From Cyclina sinensis (lineage: Eukaryota; Mollusca; Bivalvia; Venerida; Veneridae), in assembly GCA_012932295.1 (NCBI GenBank), contig JAAONU010000013.1:2836603-2900602 (forward strand): a DNA stretch of 64,000 nucleotides, written 5' to 3'. Position 1 is the stretch's first letter; each line of letters opens with the position of its first letter. The notes beneath the pieces were generated by a model. The model saw only the letters and a list, made by a program, of their open reading frames with translations, made no database searches and was not told the origin of the DNA. Of this stretch, positions 10,502 through 22,439 are shown in pieces. The position numbers and the translations under genes were made by a program.

Positions 10502-13035
10502 TAAGAATAGATAAATTCTAGAATATATCGTCAATTAAGGATTAAGGTTCGTTGTTGAGCAGAATTTACTAAGTATTGAAATGCAATCCAATTTTATAAT
10601 CAGAATTAAAAAATACAAAGAAAGACAAGGCACCAGCGACATTGTTTTAGTTAGAACATCCGTTCTGTTATTTAAAAAACCCAAAAGTTCTGTTTTAAAG
10701 TAGAAAATTTTAAAACTATACAGTCATGTCGTTTACAAGAAATAAATAACACTTCGTCGATATACAGAAGAATTTTCAGAACATCGCTATTACCGTCTAT
10801 TACGATTACGTTCCGACTAATATTAAAATACTCATTTATCTATTTATCGCTAATCTTTAAAACAGAAAAATCTAAAACTTGACCTTTTTCTTGCTCATTG
10901 ATTGGATGAACGACCTGTCAATCAAACTTCTGTGGAGGCGATAGATAGAATGTTCCGCTTTGAGCTCGCATGCGCGATCAAAAGCATGGGTAATTAACAA
11001 CGTGCCAAATGCATGCCATTGGTCGATTTTTTTAGACCACACCTCATGTTCAGATGATCGTGCAATTTGCATAATTCCACTACAAGATTAATTTGGCACT
11101 CATTAATTTCCGCGTCACACTTTTACCCTTAATTAATTCCTGCAGAAGGATGGGAAATTATTCCAAAACAAGCAACGCAAAGACAAAAAAGTAAATAAAA
11201 TATCTGAATGCGGTTTTAAGTAAGCTATATTATTTATATAAATAACAAAAATACGTTATTTACGTTCGTTTACTGAAAATGAATGTACGATTTATGACCT
11301 TAAAGTAAGTAAAATATGAATGAGAAACAATGACCACGAAAATCAAAATTCTGATGCGTCCTATTCTTCTTCTTCTTAATCTTCTTCTAAACCACTTCTC
11401 TCATTAATTTTAAATATGTTAGTGCAGCCATTTACTAATGTAATAGTAACACTGAGTATAGTCTGATTGTCCGTCCGACAGTGGGTCCTCCATTCAGCTC
11501 TTCCTTTCTTCTTTCTTTTCTTTCTTCTCTCCTTCCTCCTTTCCTTCCTTCTTTCTAAGAAACTAATACGGTCTTATTTTTAGGTACAGTTGCACTACGA
11601 CGGTGTTCCGCTCAGTATCATACTCTTTTAGTTTTATTTAAAAAAAACATACAACTACTACTAGTAATGTATTAAACAGCCGTACTCACTAATTTCAAAG
11701 CATTTGACTGTTGAATCAAAGATGATAAATTAATTACCGTTAAACACAAAACACATTGTGTTTCTCTTTACCTTATTAACCCATTAAGTTGGATGAAGTT
11801 TGAAGTAAATATTAGTTATTTCTTGAAATTCCCATGGTAAAAGTGTCTTACATAGTCTATATTTTGACCTAGGATAGAATATCTCTTACCAAAGCTCAAT
11901 TCAATGAAGGCTGCCGAAATATTTATAAGTATTCTAATACCTTAAGCGCATAAATCATGTACAGATTTTGAAATGTTTGAGTTTGAATCTTATTTCTCAA
12001 AGGATAAGTAAACATGTGTCAGTAGAGAAAAACGCAAGTAGTGAATAAAACGAAATATATGAATTATCACTTAAGTAAAACATGACGCGAATTTAAATGA
12101 ACTATATTTGTTGTCATTGAAAAAGCGAGAATACGGCTGAAAGGGGATGATTTATTTTTATTTTATTAGGAGAGAAAACGCACTTTTAAAAGTGTTCAAA
12201 TGCGTGAACGTATTTTATACGCCTCAGAAATTTTCTCAGGTGTCTCAGTGTCTTGTTTGATACTGAGGATTTCTGACATGTAAATTTCAAGTGCAAATAT
12301 GAAGATAACGTGAAGGCAGAAACAATTTAATAGAGAAATATGATTAAATCAGTTCAACTGACTCGCTGTTTCCATTTCGTTCTAGATATATTCTGATTTA
12401 TTCAATACTTCAAATTTATACTGATTAATATTACCTAACATTCCATGAAATTTTAGGCTAGTGCAATAAGTCAACCTGTGCGTAGTAAAATATGCGGAAA
12501 TAATAATAATAAAAACAAGTAAGAATATCGCCAAACAATATAAGTCCCCTTCCGGGAAGGGCATTGTCACTCTAATTAGAACCAAAATTCAAATATTGAC
12601 AATAAACTAGCTGAAATCAATAGTTTGTTGTTAATGACAGATGGAAGTATGTTTTTTACAACAGATAATAAAAAGATCACATGCCTAATAAGTGGGTGTA
12701 ATGTTATAAATAAAATATTCACATGTTATACAAATTGATATTTCAGTTTTTTTTAAAGAAAGAACATACTTATAAATGCACCTTGTTGTGTGATCTGTAA
12801 GGCTTGACTAAAGTTGTATAGGTTCTGTATAAGTTCAAAAGTAATTTGAAGAAAAACATTCAAGATAAAAAACAATTTTCTATATTTTCTAAGTAAAAAT
12901 GGGCACAATTTTGTCAGTGTACTGGAAAGTGTCATAGAAAGTATTGTGTAAATTAATAATAACACCTAGTATACTGTTTGCATTTAGTCTCAGTCAAATG
13001 CATCAAAGGTTCCAGAAATATTCAAATAAATGTAG
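10502..13035. other. No gene recognised
   Basis: AT-rich DNA with only short random ORFs. The one structured part is a pyrimidine-rich tract at 11498-11556. Confidence 0.6.
11498..11556 (+). repeat. Pyrimidine (CT-rich) tract
   Basis: About 59 bases of almost pure C and T, built from CTTT, CCTT and TTCT words. A small CTT-rich run lies at about 11366-11392. Confidence 0.9.
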
Positions 13036-13039
13036 ACTA

Positions 13040-13380
13040 TTTGAAAATTTTCAAAAGGGGCATAACTTTGTGAAATCAAAGGTCAGAGTTATGGGACATG
13101 ACATGTGAACAAGTCGTTTGAGTATCAAAACTTGTAGCATGTTTAAAATGGGCATCCATATGGCCTCAAAAGCATATCATCAGTTTTGCAATGTTTTTAA
13201 GTCTATTTGTTGTTATAGCAACCAAATGTCTCAACATAGAAACAAATCAGATGATGTGCAAAATCTCCATATTGCCATCTATTCTTGTTCCAAGTTTTTG
13301 AAAATATTCCATGCACTTTTTGAATTACCACAGGATCTAGTTTTTGCGGACGGACGGAAGACAAACCTATAGTCCTCCCT
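13040..13380 (+). repeat. Dispersed repeat of GGGGCATAACT type (probable)
   Basis: The stretch starts near AAAGGGGCATAACTTTGTG and ends near GCGGACGGACGGAAGACAAA. The opening word also occurs in the tandem element at 46 kb, and GGACGGACGG runs are typical of molluscan dispersed repeats. A single copy is present here, so its limits are approximate. Confidence 0.5.
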
Positions 13381-13864
13381 GGCAACAGTTCTTTGAAAAT
13401 AGTAGTTTATTTCAAAGATTTGCAAAAGCAGAAAAAAATCGATCAAACTTTTAAAGAAAAATATTAAGTTGCAAATAAGCATCTATATGATTAACTCTGA
13501 GCATTTTAACAAGTAAAGAATGTCAACTGAATACAATAATTCATCGTCCGGGACCTTCAAACGGTTATAGGCTCATGGGAAGGTATTTTTTTCAGTGTTT
13601 GACGACAGATTTTCACCGTAGGCACCGTCCTTGTCAGAAATAACAATCAGCAAAAAACAAAGAACATATAATAATTTGCGTTTACCCTCTGTAACAGTGA
13701 ATTCCCGAGATTTTAATATTTATATGCATTAACACGCTGTAACAAATGACAAAACCTTTGATAGTAATATGGTCGGTATCAGCGGGAAACGCGTGGTTGT
13801 GCATTCACAAACCGTTGCCGAACAGGACATATTTAAGTTACAGTGACAATCGAACGGTGTATTA

Positions 13865-14440
13865 ACCAGAGGCTATGGAAATGGCTAGGAGTACCACAAA
13901 GCTTCACCTCATTAGGCCTGTACAGTAGAACCAGCCAACATTAACTTCCTCTGTCGTCTGTGGTGGAGGAGTTTGAGGTCTCAAAGTCCAGGCTTATCAT
14001 GACACCGAGAGAATCGAGAGACAAGAAGGTCAGTGAAACTGGAGTGGAAGAAGGGGTCGGCCAGTACTGCAGTCAAGGACGCTGAAACAATGCTAAAACT
14101 CCGAGACATCATCGGTAACGCGTGTACTGGTAGACAGGGGCTAGGGACAAGACACTTCCAGCAGCAGTGTAAAGCAGAGAAAAAGGAGAGGCGAGACATG
14201 GTCATGTCGGAGGTCAGACAGGGAGAAGAAGAGCTTCGAAGGAGCAGAGCTGTAGAACTGGGCAAGCAAGGCGCATGGACAAAATGGAATCTACCAAACC
14301 GACAAGTCACCTGGTCAGCTTTGTGGCGGATGGAACCCACCAGGATTTCTTTACTTCCTCGATCAGTGTACGACACACTGCCATCACCAGCAAACCTTTG
14401 CATTTGGGGTTTGAAAGACGACCTAAGTGTCATAGGGTAG
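13865..14440 (+). pseudogene. C-terminal half of an RLE-type LINE, first part
   Basis: Readable pieces are WLGVPQSFTSLGLYSRTSQ (two frames), SSVVEEFEVSKSRLIMTLR, then a clean frame 14033-14440 with AVKDAETMLKLRDIIGNAC, VMSEVRQGEEELRRSRAVE, GAWTKWNLPNRQVTW and LPSPANLCIWGLKDDLS. I recognise this as the region between RT and endonuclease of a LINE group whose endonuclease is restriction-like (R2/NeSL/Hero-like); that is recall of family style, not a search. The sequence breaks off at 14440 and resumes at about 15165, so an insertion splits the ORF. Confidence 0.65.
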
Positions 14441-15160
14441 ACGTGCGAGAAAATACTTCGTTGTTTTTACTTTTCGCTGAATTAAATGTTTGCGGTTTTG
14501 GCTTTCCATATTTCCAATATACCTTCGTAATAGTCCAAGGGAAGTCACCCAATTATATTAATTTCCTATAAACCTATAACTAATAATTATAATATGCACG
14601 TGATCACTAACATCCAATCACAGTGTTGGTCACTTTAGGTCAAAATATTCAAAATAGCCAGTTTGCGCTTTTCGTCTTTCTTGAATTACTGTGCATTTTT
14701 GCTATTTGGACTGGAATTTTTATAAAATCCAGGTATTTATAACTTACATATTATATTATTTATCGATATGTAATTGTTGAAATGTGATTTGTAAACAATT
14801 TCATGCTTTCACCTGCAATTCGCTATTGTTCAGCATGATGAGTGGTAAATTGTTGTTTACATTATTGACAGCTGTCATCTCTCAAAGTCCGATTATAATT
14901 TCTGATTTAAAATATTGTTGTTGATTATTATTGTAATTAGATTAAATTTTATTTTCAAGATCCATTATATATGCTGAGACGATGTAACTTCATGGCATTA
15001 AATCAGTGATTCTGAAAACTTTCTTATTTTTCCAAGTCTCTTCTTATTTAAAGAACCCCATACCCTAAAATACTTAAACTGAAGCTAGTTGAGGCGCACT
15101 ATAAAATAAATACCTGTTTTACAGAAATAAGAGACACATACTTAGAAAATAAAAATAAGA
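14441..15160. mobile_element. ~720-bp insertion of unknown type inside the RLE LINE
   Basis: The reading frame of the LINE is interrupted after KDDLS and continues with CRLCG, exactly as an insertion would give. The insert is AT-rich and has no credible ORF. CTAAG on the left and ATAAG on the right of the junctions could be a short target duplication, and TGTCATAG against TTTCACAG a weak terminal inverted repeat; both are uncertain. Confidence 0.5.
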
Positions 15161-15895
15161 GACTGTGAAATAAGCTGCCGTCTCTGTGGGGCCAGGGCAA
15201 CTATGGCACACATCTTGTCTTGTTGCAAGACATCCCTTCAGCAAGGGAGTTTCCGATGGCGACATGACAATGTACTAACAGAACTGGGTCACCAACTAGA
15301 AATGGAAAGAAAACGTGCACGGCCAGAAACCACACACCAGCGCACACAAATACCGTGAAGGCTTGGGAAATGAAGCAACCAGCTCCCACACACAGCCATG
15401 GACTCCTGCAAGAAGTACCATTATGGGAGATGAGAGTTGACCTAAAACAAAGGCTTGTGTTTCCTGAGGTGGTGCAGACAACTTTAAGGCCAAACATTGT
15501 GTGTGGTCTCAGAAAAGCAAAAAGATCATAGTGATTGAGCTTACTGTCCCCTGGGAAGAAGGATGTGGAGAGGCACATGAGAGGAAAGCTGCCAAGTACG
15601 CAGAGCTAGTAGAATCTTGCAACCAGCGAGGATGGAAGACTTGGCTGTTCCTTGTAGAAGTTGGGGCAAGGGAGTTCCCAGACCAGTCAGTATGGAGACT
15701 TTTCCAAAAGCTAGGCAGTGGAGGGCCGAGGAGAAAGAGAGCCATCAAGACCTTGGCTGAAGCAGCAGAAAGAGCGTCATGCTAGCTATGGCTCATGAGA
15801 GACGAGCCAACTTGGAGACCGAGCATGCAGTGACTTTGTTGTGTATTGTGGAGAAGTACGACCGAACGCAGTGGGTTCTTCTACTAGACTAATTT
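15160..15895 (+). pseudogene. RLE-type LINE, zinc knuckle and restriction-like endonuclease
   Basis: The segment opens with CRLCGARATMAHILSCC, a C-x2-C-x7-H-x4-C zinc knuckle. It continues FRWRHDNVLTELGHQLE, then RPNIVCGLRKAKRS, a frameshift, and VIELTVPWEEGCGEAHERK followed by VGAREFPDQSVWRLFQ and KRAIKTLAEAAERAS. RPD...E is the PD-(D/E)XK core of R2/NeSL-type endonucleases, which cut the target before reverse transcription. Here the Asp is Asn (RPN), so the copy has probably lost a catalytic residue as well as its frame. The ORF ends near 15785; a tail-like stretch reaches about 15895. Confidence 0.65.
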
Positions 15896-17056
15896 AATAA
15901 TGATATGATACAACAGATATTTCAAAAACAACGAGGTTCTGGAAGTGGTATTACTGTTGAACACACTACAATATTCCCCCCTTTAAAATAAAAGATGTTA
16001 CTAAAAACCCTGCTTTACAGTTCAAGTCTTATTTTCACTTGAGTGTCATATTTTCCAACAATCTACAGTCATTATTAAAAGTTGAAATGTTATGTCCAAT
16101 ATAAACTCATTAACTTGTATCTGTAGATAAGACGGGAGAAACACTGACAGCCATAAATTCAATGTAACAAGCCTCTTGCTAATTAGATTAAGCATTAGTT
16201 CATATGACAACTTTATCTAATTTTTATCTCGCCAATACTTACATTAATTTTATTCAGGAATTTCATTCAGAAAAATGAAGCATGTGGCTTGCTAAAAGTG
16301 AATTTATGTTTTCAGCATCAGAAATGAGATATTTCTCATTCTTCATTAATAAGGGATTTATTATTACCCTTGCACTTTTCACTTTGTATACTTCACAAAA
16401 TTAATCCCGTGAATACATATTTCACTTTAATGATATGTTAATCTGTCTGGGGGTTTTCTGTTTCTTTGTGAATAACGACGTTGTGGTATGCTATCGTGTG
16501 CCTGTTCTGGTGGCTGTACATCTGTTTCGATTGTCTCGGGATCACCACTGCGGACCCCGCAAACCAGAGAACATTGTGGAAAAGGGGTCGAAATGTCTGA
16601 AGACGGTTGGAGTCCACCTGATGATGCTCATAGGTCTCTAGGCAATAACCAACATCGTCGACACATCTTTATCGACATACAGATAAGATGTACCAGCAGC
16701 AGTGCAACGACTGTATACTTACACAGTTGTTTTCTGGGCAACCAGTGACTACCCGGAAAGACCGGATGGCTATAGGGGAAGACCTGTGACGCTGGAGAGA
16801 CAGATGGCAGCCAGGAACACACTGGTCCAGGTGCATGATGGGCTAGCTCCCCGTTGTGCAGTTCTCGTGAGAGGACAACCACATATACGCTACGACACAA
16901 CAAGACGAACAATACCCCCAGAGTCTCCCGAGAGGGGGAGGGAGGAGGAGAGGCTCACTAGGACGGATTACACGGTAAACGACACGGCACGAATACGGAC
17001 TAGATCTCAAGGTCGCATAGTACAGATGACACTCACTGGAGAAGTGGCAACAACAA
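15896..17056 (+). other. Spacer, and possible 5' part of the downstream LINE piece
   Basis: 15896-16430 has no recognisable feature. From about 16490 the base composition turns GC-richer, like the LINE pieces on both sides. The open frame 16702-17082 (126 codons, Arg- and Pro-rich, with PPESPERGREEERLTRTDY) could be the LINE's N-terminal region upstream of its zinc finger, or the end of another retroelement protein. I do not recognise it. Confidence 0.4.
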
Positions 17057-18590
17057 TTATGCCCTTGCGGGAAGGTGTGTAAGAATGTTCGGGGACGTCG
17101 TGTCTACCAGGCGAGATCGAAGAGCTGTTCTGCTGCTACTCAAACGCAGCGCACAGAAGTTCCTTCTGATGAGACGGAAGAGTTAACCAGTTAGGAAGAA
17201 ATCCACAGTACTGGAGACCTCAATGCCAATGAGTCTCAGCAGGCCAATATTTCGACCTCAAGAGGGGATGGAGGAACGCAGCATACTTCACCCAACCTGC
17301 AACGCAAGGAGAGAGTGAAATGGCCCAAAGCAAGCGATGGCAAGGAATGGAACCATTACGAAGAGGACCTGATGAACATTCTTGCAGCTTCTCTACAGGG
17401 ACAGGACCTGATGAACATTCTTGCAGCTACTCTACAGGGACCAGCAGAAAGAAATATTGACGCACTAACAACAATCGCGTACAACCTTGCAAAAAACGAT
17501 TTGGAATCCAAGAAGTCCAGACCAAAGCCACACCCCACAAATAGACGTGTGCGCAGTATTAAGAACATTAGAAGGGAACGGAATAGTCTAAAATGACGAT
17601 TTAAGAGGACTCAAGGGTATGAGAGAATTGGCTTGCACCAGCTTTGTGATATATTGAGGGACAAGCTAAAACGACTGAGAAAGGCAGAGAGCATACACAC
17701 TGGAAATAAACTGAGGTCAAAGAAAAGAACACAGTTGTGAGAATTCCCTACAGCTTCACCAAGACCCTACTGAGTGATGAACGCTCTGGTCAACTGAAAA
17801 GCAACCAAGAGGAGACAGATCATTACTTATTTGACACTCACCATGACCCAGACAGAGAGAAACCTTTAGGTCAATGTCCAAGAACTGAAGATGTTCCCTT
17901 TCCTGACTCTCCGTTCAACCTGCAAGAGCCGTCATGGAAAGAGATACAGGAGATAGTGAAAAAAAGCGAGAGCAGGACCAAGCGAGATGACTTACATCGT
18001 CTACAAGAAGTGTCCCAGACTCTTGCGACAACTGTAGACATTGATGAGAACCCTATGGAAGAAGGGTACCATCCCTGACAGTTGGAAGAGAGCAGAAGGA
18101 TGTTTCGTCCCGAAGGAGAAAAATTTCAGGACAGTCAAAGAGTTCAGAACAATTTCCATGCTCAGTGTGGAATACAAGATATTTTTTCTCAGTTACAGCA
18201 AAGAGACTCACTGACTTCATGACTAGCAACAACTACACGACACGTCAGCACAGAAGGGCGGAATCACAGGCTTTACCGTATGCATTGAGCGTACCAGTAT
18301 CAGCAGTCAGCTGATTTGAGAAACAAAGACAGATAAGGATGATCTGACAGTTGTGTGGCTAGATCTAGCAAATGCCTATGGAAGCATCCAACACAAGCCC
18401 ATCGAACAGGCACTTCAACATATATGTTCCAGAACAATCAAGCTGATCAGCAACTACTTTCATGGTATCCAGCTAAGGTTCACCACCAGTGGTTTCACCA
18501 CAGCCTGGCCGAATCTGAAGGAGGGTATCATCACCGGGTGTAGAGTATCTCCCATCCTTTTCATCATGAGCATGAACATCATCATGGTAA
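17057..18590 (+). pseudogene. N-terminal half of an RLE-type LINE: zinc finger and start of RT
   Basis: At 17057 the frame opens CPCGKVCKNVRGRRVYQAR, a C-x-C zinc finger in which the usual IHQAR is VYQAR, so one zinc-binding His is lost. It continues with one stop to ERVKWPKASDGKEWNHYEE and NIDALTTIAYNLAKND. Other frames carry SFTKTLLSDERSGQL, EPSWKEIQEIVKKSE, IPDSWKRAEGCFVPKEKN, VKEFRTISMLSVEYKI, then VVWLDLANAYGSI (RT motif A, Asp at about 18362) and LKEGIITGCRVSPILF. The similarity ends at about 18590, before the catalytic xxDD box. Several frameshifts and stops are present. The complementary C-terminal half lies upstream, at 13.9-15.9 kb. Confidence 0.65.
17365..17442 (+). repeat. 39-bp in-frame tandem duplication
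   Basis: GGACCTGATGAACATTCTTG and the following 19 bases occur at 17365 and at 17404. The protein reads DLMNILAASLQGQ then DLMNILAATLQGP, an exact 13-codon duplication with two substitutions. It preserves the frame. Confidence 0.95.
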
Positions 18591-19845
18591 TTTAAAAATA
18601 ATGCTGTTACTACTCGTTTTCTATTAGTAAATTCAAGTATTGTACCGGTTGAAAGGGTTGTAATTTTATCTTAGCAAAGAATGTGATAAATAAATATTCT
18701 AATTTCGTCTATGCTGTGATTCTGAATATCAATGATGCAATAAAACTATCTTCTCCACTTTACACTTCCTAACTTGATGGTTACGTCATAAACAAATTCT
18801 TTGTCATTTAAGTGTAATAAAATTGTATTATATTTAGGTGACCTCATATGTTAACATTTTTCTCACTGGAAAGGAAATTCACACTATTTTCACGTGAGGA
18901 TATATTTTGCAAAATTATTATATGGCATGTCCATTAAACAGAAATTTGTGTCTGCTTATAAATTATTATCCAGTGAAATGTCAAAGATCATAATCCACGT
19001 CTTATACAGTGGAATTTATGCAAACTAACCTACCTAAAAGAGACCCTTGTATATTCTGCATCTTGTTTATTCTGCATTGCTGTCAAAACAGAGCAATTAA
19101 CACTTTTTTATTATTCAATCAATGTTAAAGTTGAGACGATTAGCAAAATTTTTGGCAAGTTATCTTACAAATTGATTGAATTACTTTTGACCAGTCACAC
19201 ACCAAACATTATGTAATAGTTGCTTCCAATTAGCATGGCTAAGTGAAATTTTTACTTAAGTAACTTCCATGCAGTTAAATACTTAATTTAATGTGGTAGA
19301 TCTAATGATGAAAATAAATCATTCGACTTGTAATTTTTTTTCTGTTTTCTATTTCTAGGATGATAATGCTGAAAAAGATGTGCATTTATAATTTAAAAAA
19401 AAATCATAGATCTAGTCAAAGATTTCTTACACGTACCAGGAGAAATATATCAAACACAAATAAACAATACAACACTGTAAACAGGATGTTTTTATGAGAG
19501 AAAAATATTCTCGATTGGAGTTAGCTAGCAAAGTATTCAAAAAAACTGAATGGGATAAAAATGAGCATCTACAATACCTTATTAGATCAGTTACTAGGGA
19601 AAAAAATTCTATATATTTTCACTGAATTCCATAATCCTAAATGAACGTTTCTCATTGGTTCCAAATTCCATCAAAATTTCAAATTATTTATCTAAACATT
19701 TCATCAACGTGTATTTATAATGTTAGCTGAACTTGTTCAATTTTTGTATTTTGACTATTGTTAGGCTCCTTTTTCACTTTCCATCGTAACTTTAAAGTTT
19801 TCTTAACAGTCCAGGCAGCTCTGTGAAATGGCAAGAATAAATGTT

Positions 19846-19872
19846 CGTCACTTCCGGTTTCGTCACTTCCGG
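19846..19872. promoter_or_regulatory. Paired ETS-type sites (CGTCACTTCCGG x2)
   Basis: CGTCACTTCCGG occurs at 19846 and again at 19861, 15 bases apart, followed by GCGCATTTGTCACGCGCGACC, a small GC- and CpG-rich island in AT-rich DNA. ACTTCCGG is the classic ETS-family core of TATA-less animal promoters. No first exon was identified on either strand, so this is a motif observation only. Confidence 0.4.
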
Positions 19873-20510
19873 CGCATTTGTCACGCGCGACCAAGTGCAA
19901 TAAATATGGATTTAAATTTGCTATAGAAACATTTTAAGATAAAAATTCCTTGCGAAATTTGGAAAACTATCCAAATTAGATACATATTTTTCTCTGATAT
20001 GAATATTTCGAGGTCAAAAAATTGTGTCCAATGACCTTTACGCCGAGATTTATTGAACTTTTTTTCTGCTACGATCGTGTGAACATTGACAGAAGTCCAA
20101 GGACCTGTTTGAGGTAATAATTGTTAGTTAATTTTTCGAGGCTCTGGGTTGGGACATCGTTAAGAATTGAAGTTTTGTGATGCAGAGATAACTGCTTTTA
20201 CATTTGACTTAGTTTCCTTATGCTATTTCAAAAAAGTAATAGAACTTATATCCCCCATAATCACCACAGGATAGAATGAACATGAAAAAGCAACTAATTG
20301 CGTTAAAACACTTATGTGATTGATTTGACGGATTATTGTGGTATTATTAAAAAGTTTACCTTATTCATTTTGGAAACATTCTTTTATTTCAAAAATCTTC
20401 AATTATTCCCATTTCAGTCATTTGATCAATATCATTAAGGAAAAAAACGAAAAAAGAGAAACAATTTCTGTCACCATTACAAACTTCTATGACTTATTGA
20501 ATGATGGTGT

Positions 20511-20588
20511 TGGCTCCATTACATTTTCGATGGGCTCTTTCACATTGCCGATGGCGCCATCACATTGTCGATGGCTCGATCACATTTA
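20511..20588 (+). repeat. 20-21-bp minisatellite, four units
   Basis: Units read TGGCTCCATTACATTTTCGA, TGGGCTCTTTCACATTGCCG(A), TGGCGCCATCACATTGTCGA and TGGCTCGATCACATTTAAAA. A related word (TCGATGGCTCTCATTTAAAA) occurs alone at about 20958. Confidence 0.85.
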
Positions 20589-21502
20589 AAAAAATGTAAG
20601 TATTTTGTTTTTAACCGAGCTGTGTGCAATATTTTTTAGTGTTCAGCCAAAGAGGAGGTTGGAACAATGTTACATGTCAATTAAGTGGGCCAACATCTAC
20701 TTCACGGTAAAGAAATCACTCGAGATGTGTCTCCTCGTAAAAGAAAACACACGAGTTGATATTTGGTACAAGTTCTAGCAACGTCATTATGGGGTATTTC
20801 TTATCGAAATTGCATCTAGAATGATGAGAAAAATTATCTACGTGGCATGACATTCTTCGATTTTTGAAAAACAAGCATGCTCTTTAAAAACGGATATTTT
20901 CATAAAATGTGTTTACCTTTTTCAGGCTTGTTTTGGACGAGGGCTCTACAACGGAAGTGTCGATGGCTCTCATTTAAAAAGAACACCAAAATGTGAAAGA
21001 GCCACCGTTTAGTAGGGGTGCATGTTAACAAAATATTTCCAACGCTTTAACTGTCACCACCATCGCCGCATGTGATATTACAGATATTTACTTTAAATCT
21101 TATACGATATAGTTTTACCGTCGCGTTACGGTATAGCACTTTGAAAGGGAAAAAAATCAATTTAAAATGTAATTATTTGACTTATTTTTTGTCAGTAGGT
21201 TATTTTTTAAGCATTAATCATAGATATTACAAGAAATTTATAATACAAGAAAACTTTCCTTTTTTGTCATCTGGAGCACAGCCCCTTTAAGTAGTGGGTG
21301 TGTAAATGACTTTTTTTCAACCTTCTATTTAGTTGTCTGTTTGATCCAATGACAAAATATAAAAAATGCTTTCTTCAAACCTGGTCAAATCTATCAAGCA
21401 AAGAAGAAAACATTTCAAAATCACTATTATTCTCAATTCAATAAAATATACATAATTTTGTCAAGGCTTACAACAGTAGCAACAAAAATGTAGCAAAAGC
21501 AT

Positions 21503-21522
21503 TATATATATATATATATATA
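21503..21522. repeat. TA microsatellite
   Basis: About ten TA units in a row. Confidence 0.95.
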
Positions 21523-22439
21523 CGTTCGTGGGTAAACCAAGTCAATAGAGATAACAAAATTGCAACGAAAACGTCGTCAACAGGGACAGTGAAAATAATT
21601 GTTTCATTGGCCTAAGACAGGTATGAAGAATTTAACACTATCAAGGAAAAATATCAGAAAAAAATCGTGTATGCTATAAATGGTTATACTTTTGAATGCC
21701 AGTGACAAATTTTCACGTAAGATGTATACAAGGTATGAGGAAGCATTTGTCTTAATAATAAGAGACAAATGCGCTTAAATTTTTTAAAGTTTTATAGTAT
21801 GGTCTATTCAGAAGCTGGCTATATTTTATTACGTTTGGATTTTGAAACTAAAAGGTTGGAAAGAGTTTTTTTTCTTTTTTCAATGAAAAGTTTACAAATT
21901 AGTAGCTATTGGAATTGGTCGCCTTATGATGCACACGCGGGACAAAGTCTTTCGTTATAAGGAGTTGTGATCCATCTTCCGGTTTCAACGGGTAATTGGT
22001 GGTTCGCTGTTCGAAACTTTAAGACGGGTGCGTAACTGTACTATGGAAGTAAAGTAAGATATTTAAAATACTTTTAACAAAGTTAAACCATCTAAAATAA
22101 TGGAATGTAACATTATTTTGTAGACAATCTTCGAGTATTTAATCGGAATACCGACCGCTAATTTATTCCTGTAGATAATAACTTTAGTACGTATCGTTAT
22201 GTCGATGGGATATCTTCCCAACTCTCCGTATGACATATAAGTTTCGGTGCTTTTTCTAGAATACGTAATTTTTCGCAAAAATATCTAAATGTACTATTTC
22301 TATCTTGCTTGTATTTTCGAAACCATATACTTCACTCGGAAAAAAATGTTAAAATAGGGGAAATGGTATTATCAAATAATTGAAGTTGTAGCTCTATAGA
22401 TAAAAACAAATTAGAAATGCGTGTGTACAGAAGATGCGT

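Larger units (their letters stand above)
18591..22435. other. No gene recognised
   Basis: AT-rich DNA with unsupported short ORFs. Structured items inside are listed separately: a doubled ETS-type site (19846-19872), a 20-bp minisatellite (20511-20588) and a TA microsatellite (21503-21522). Confidence 0.6.

Noticed and set aside
13981..14433. Minus-strand ORF of 150 codons
   Set aside because: Antisense shadow of the RLE-type LINE frame at 14033-14440.
16702..17082. Stand-alone host gene of 126 codons
   Set aside because: It lies just before the LINE zinc finger, has matching base composition and low-complexity Arg/Pro content, so it is more likely LINE sequence.
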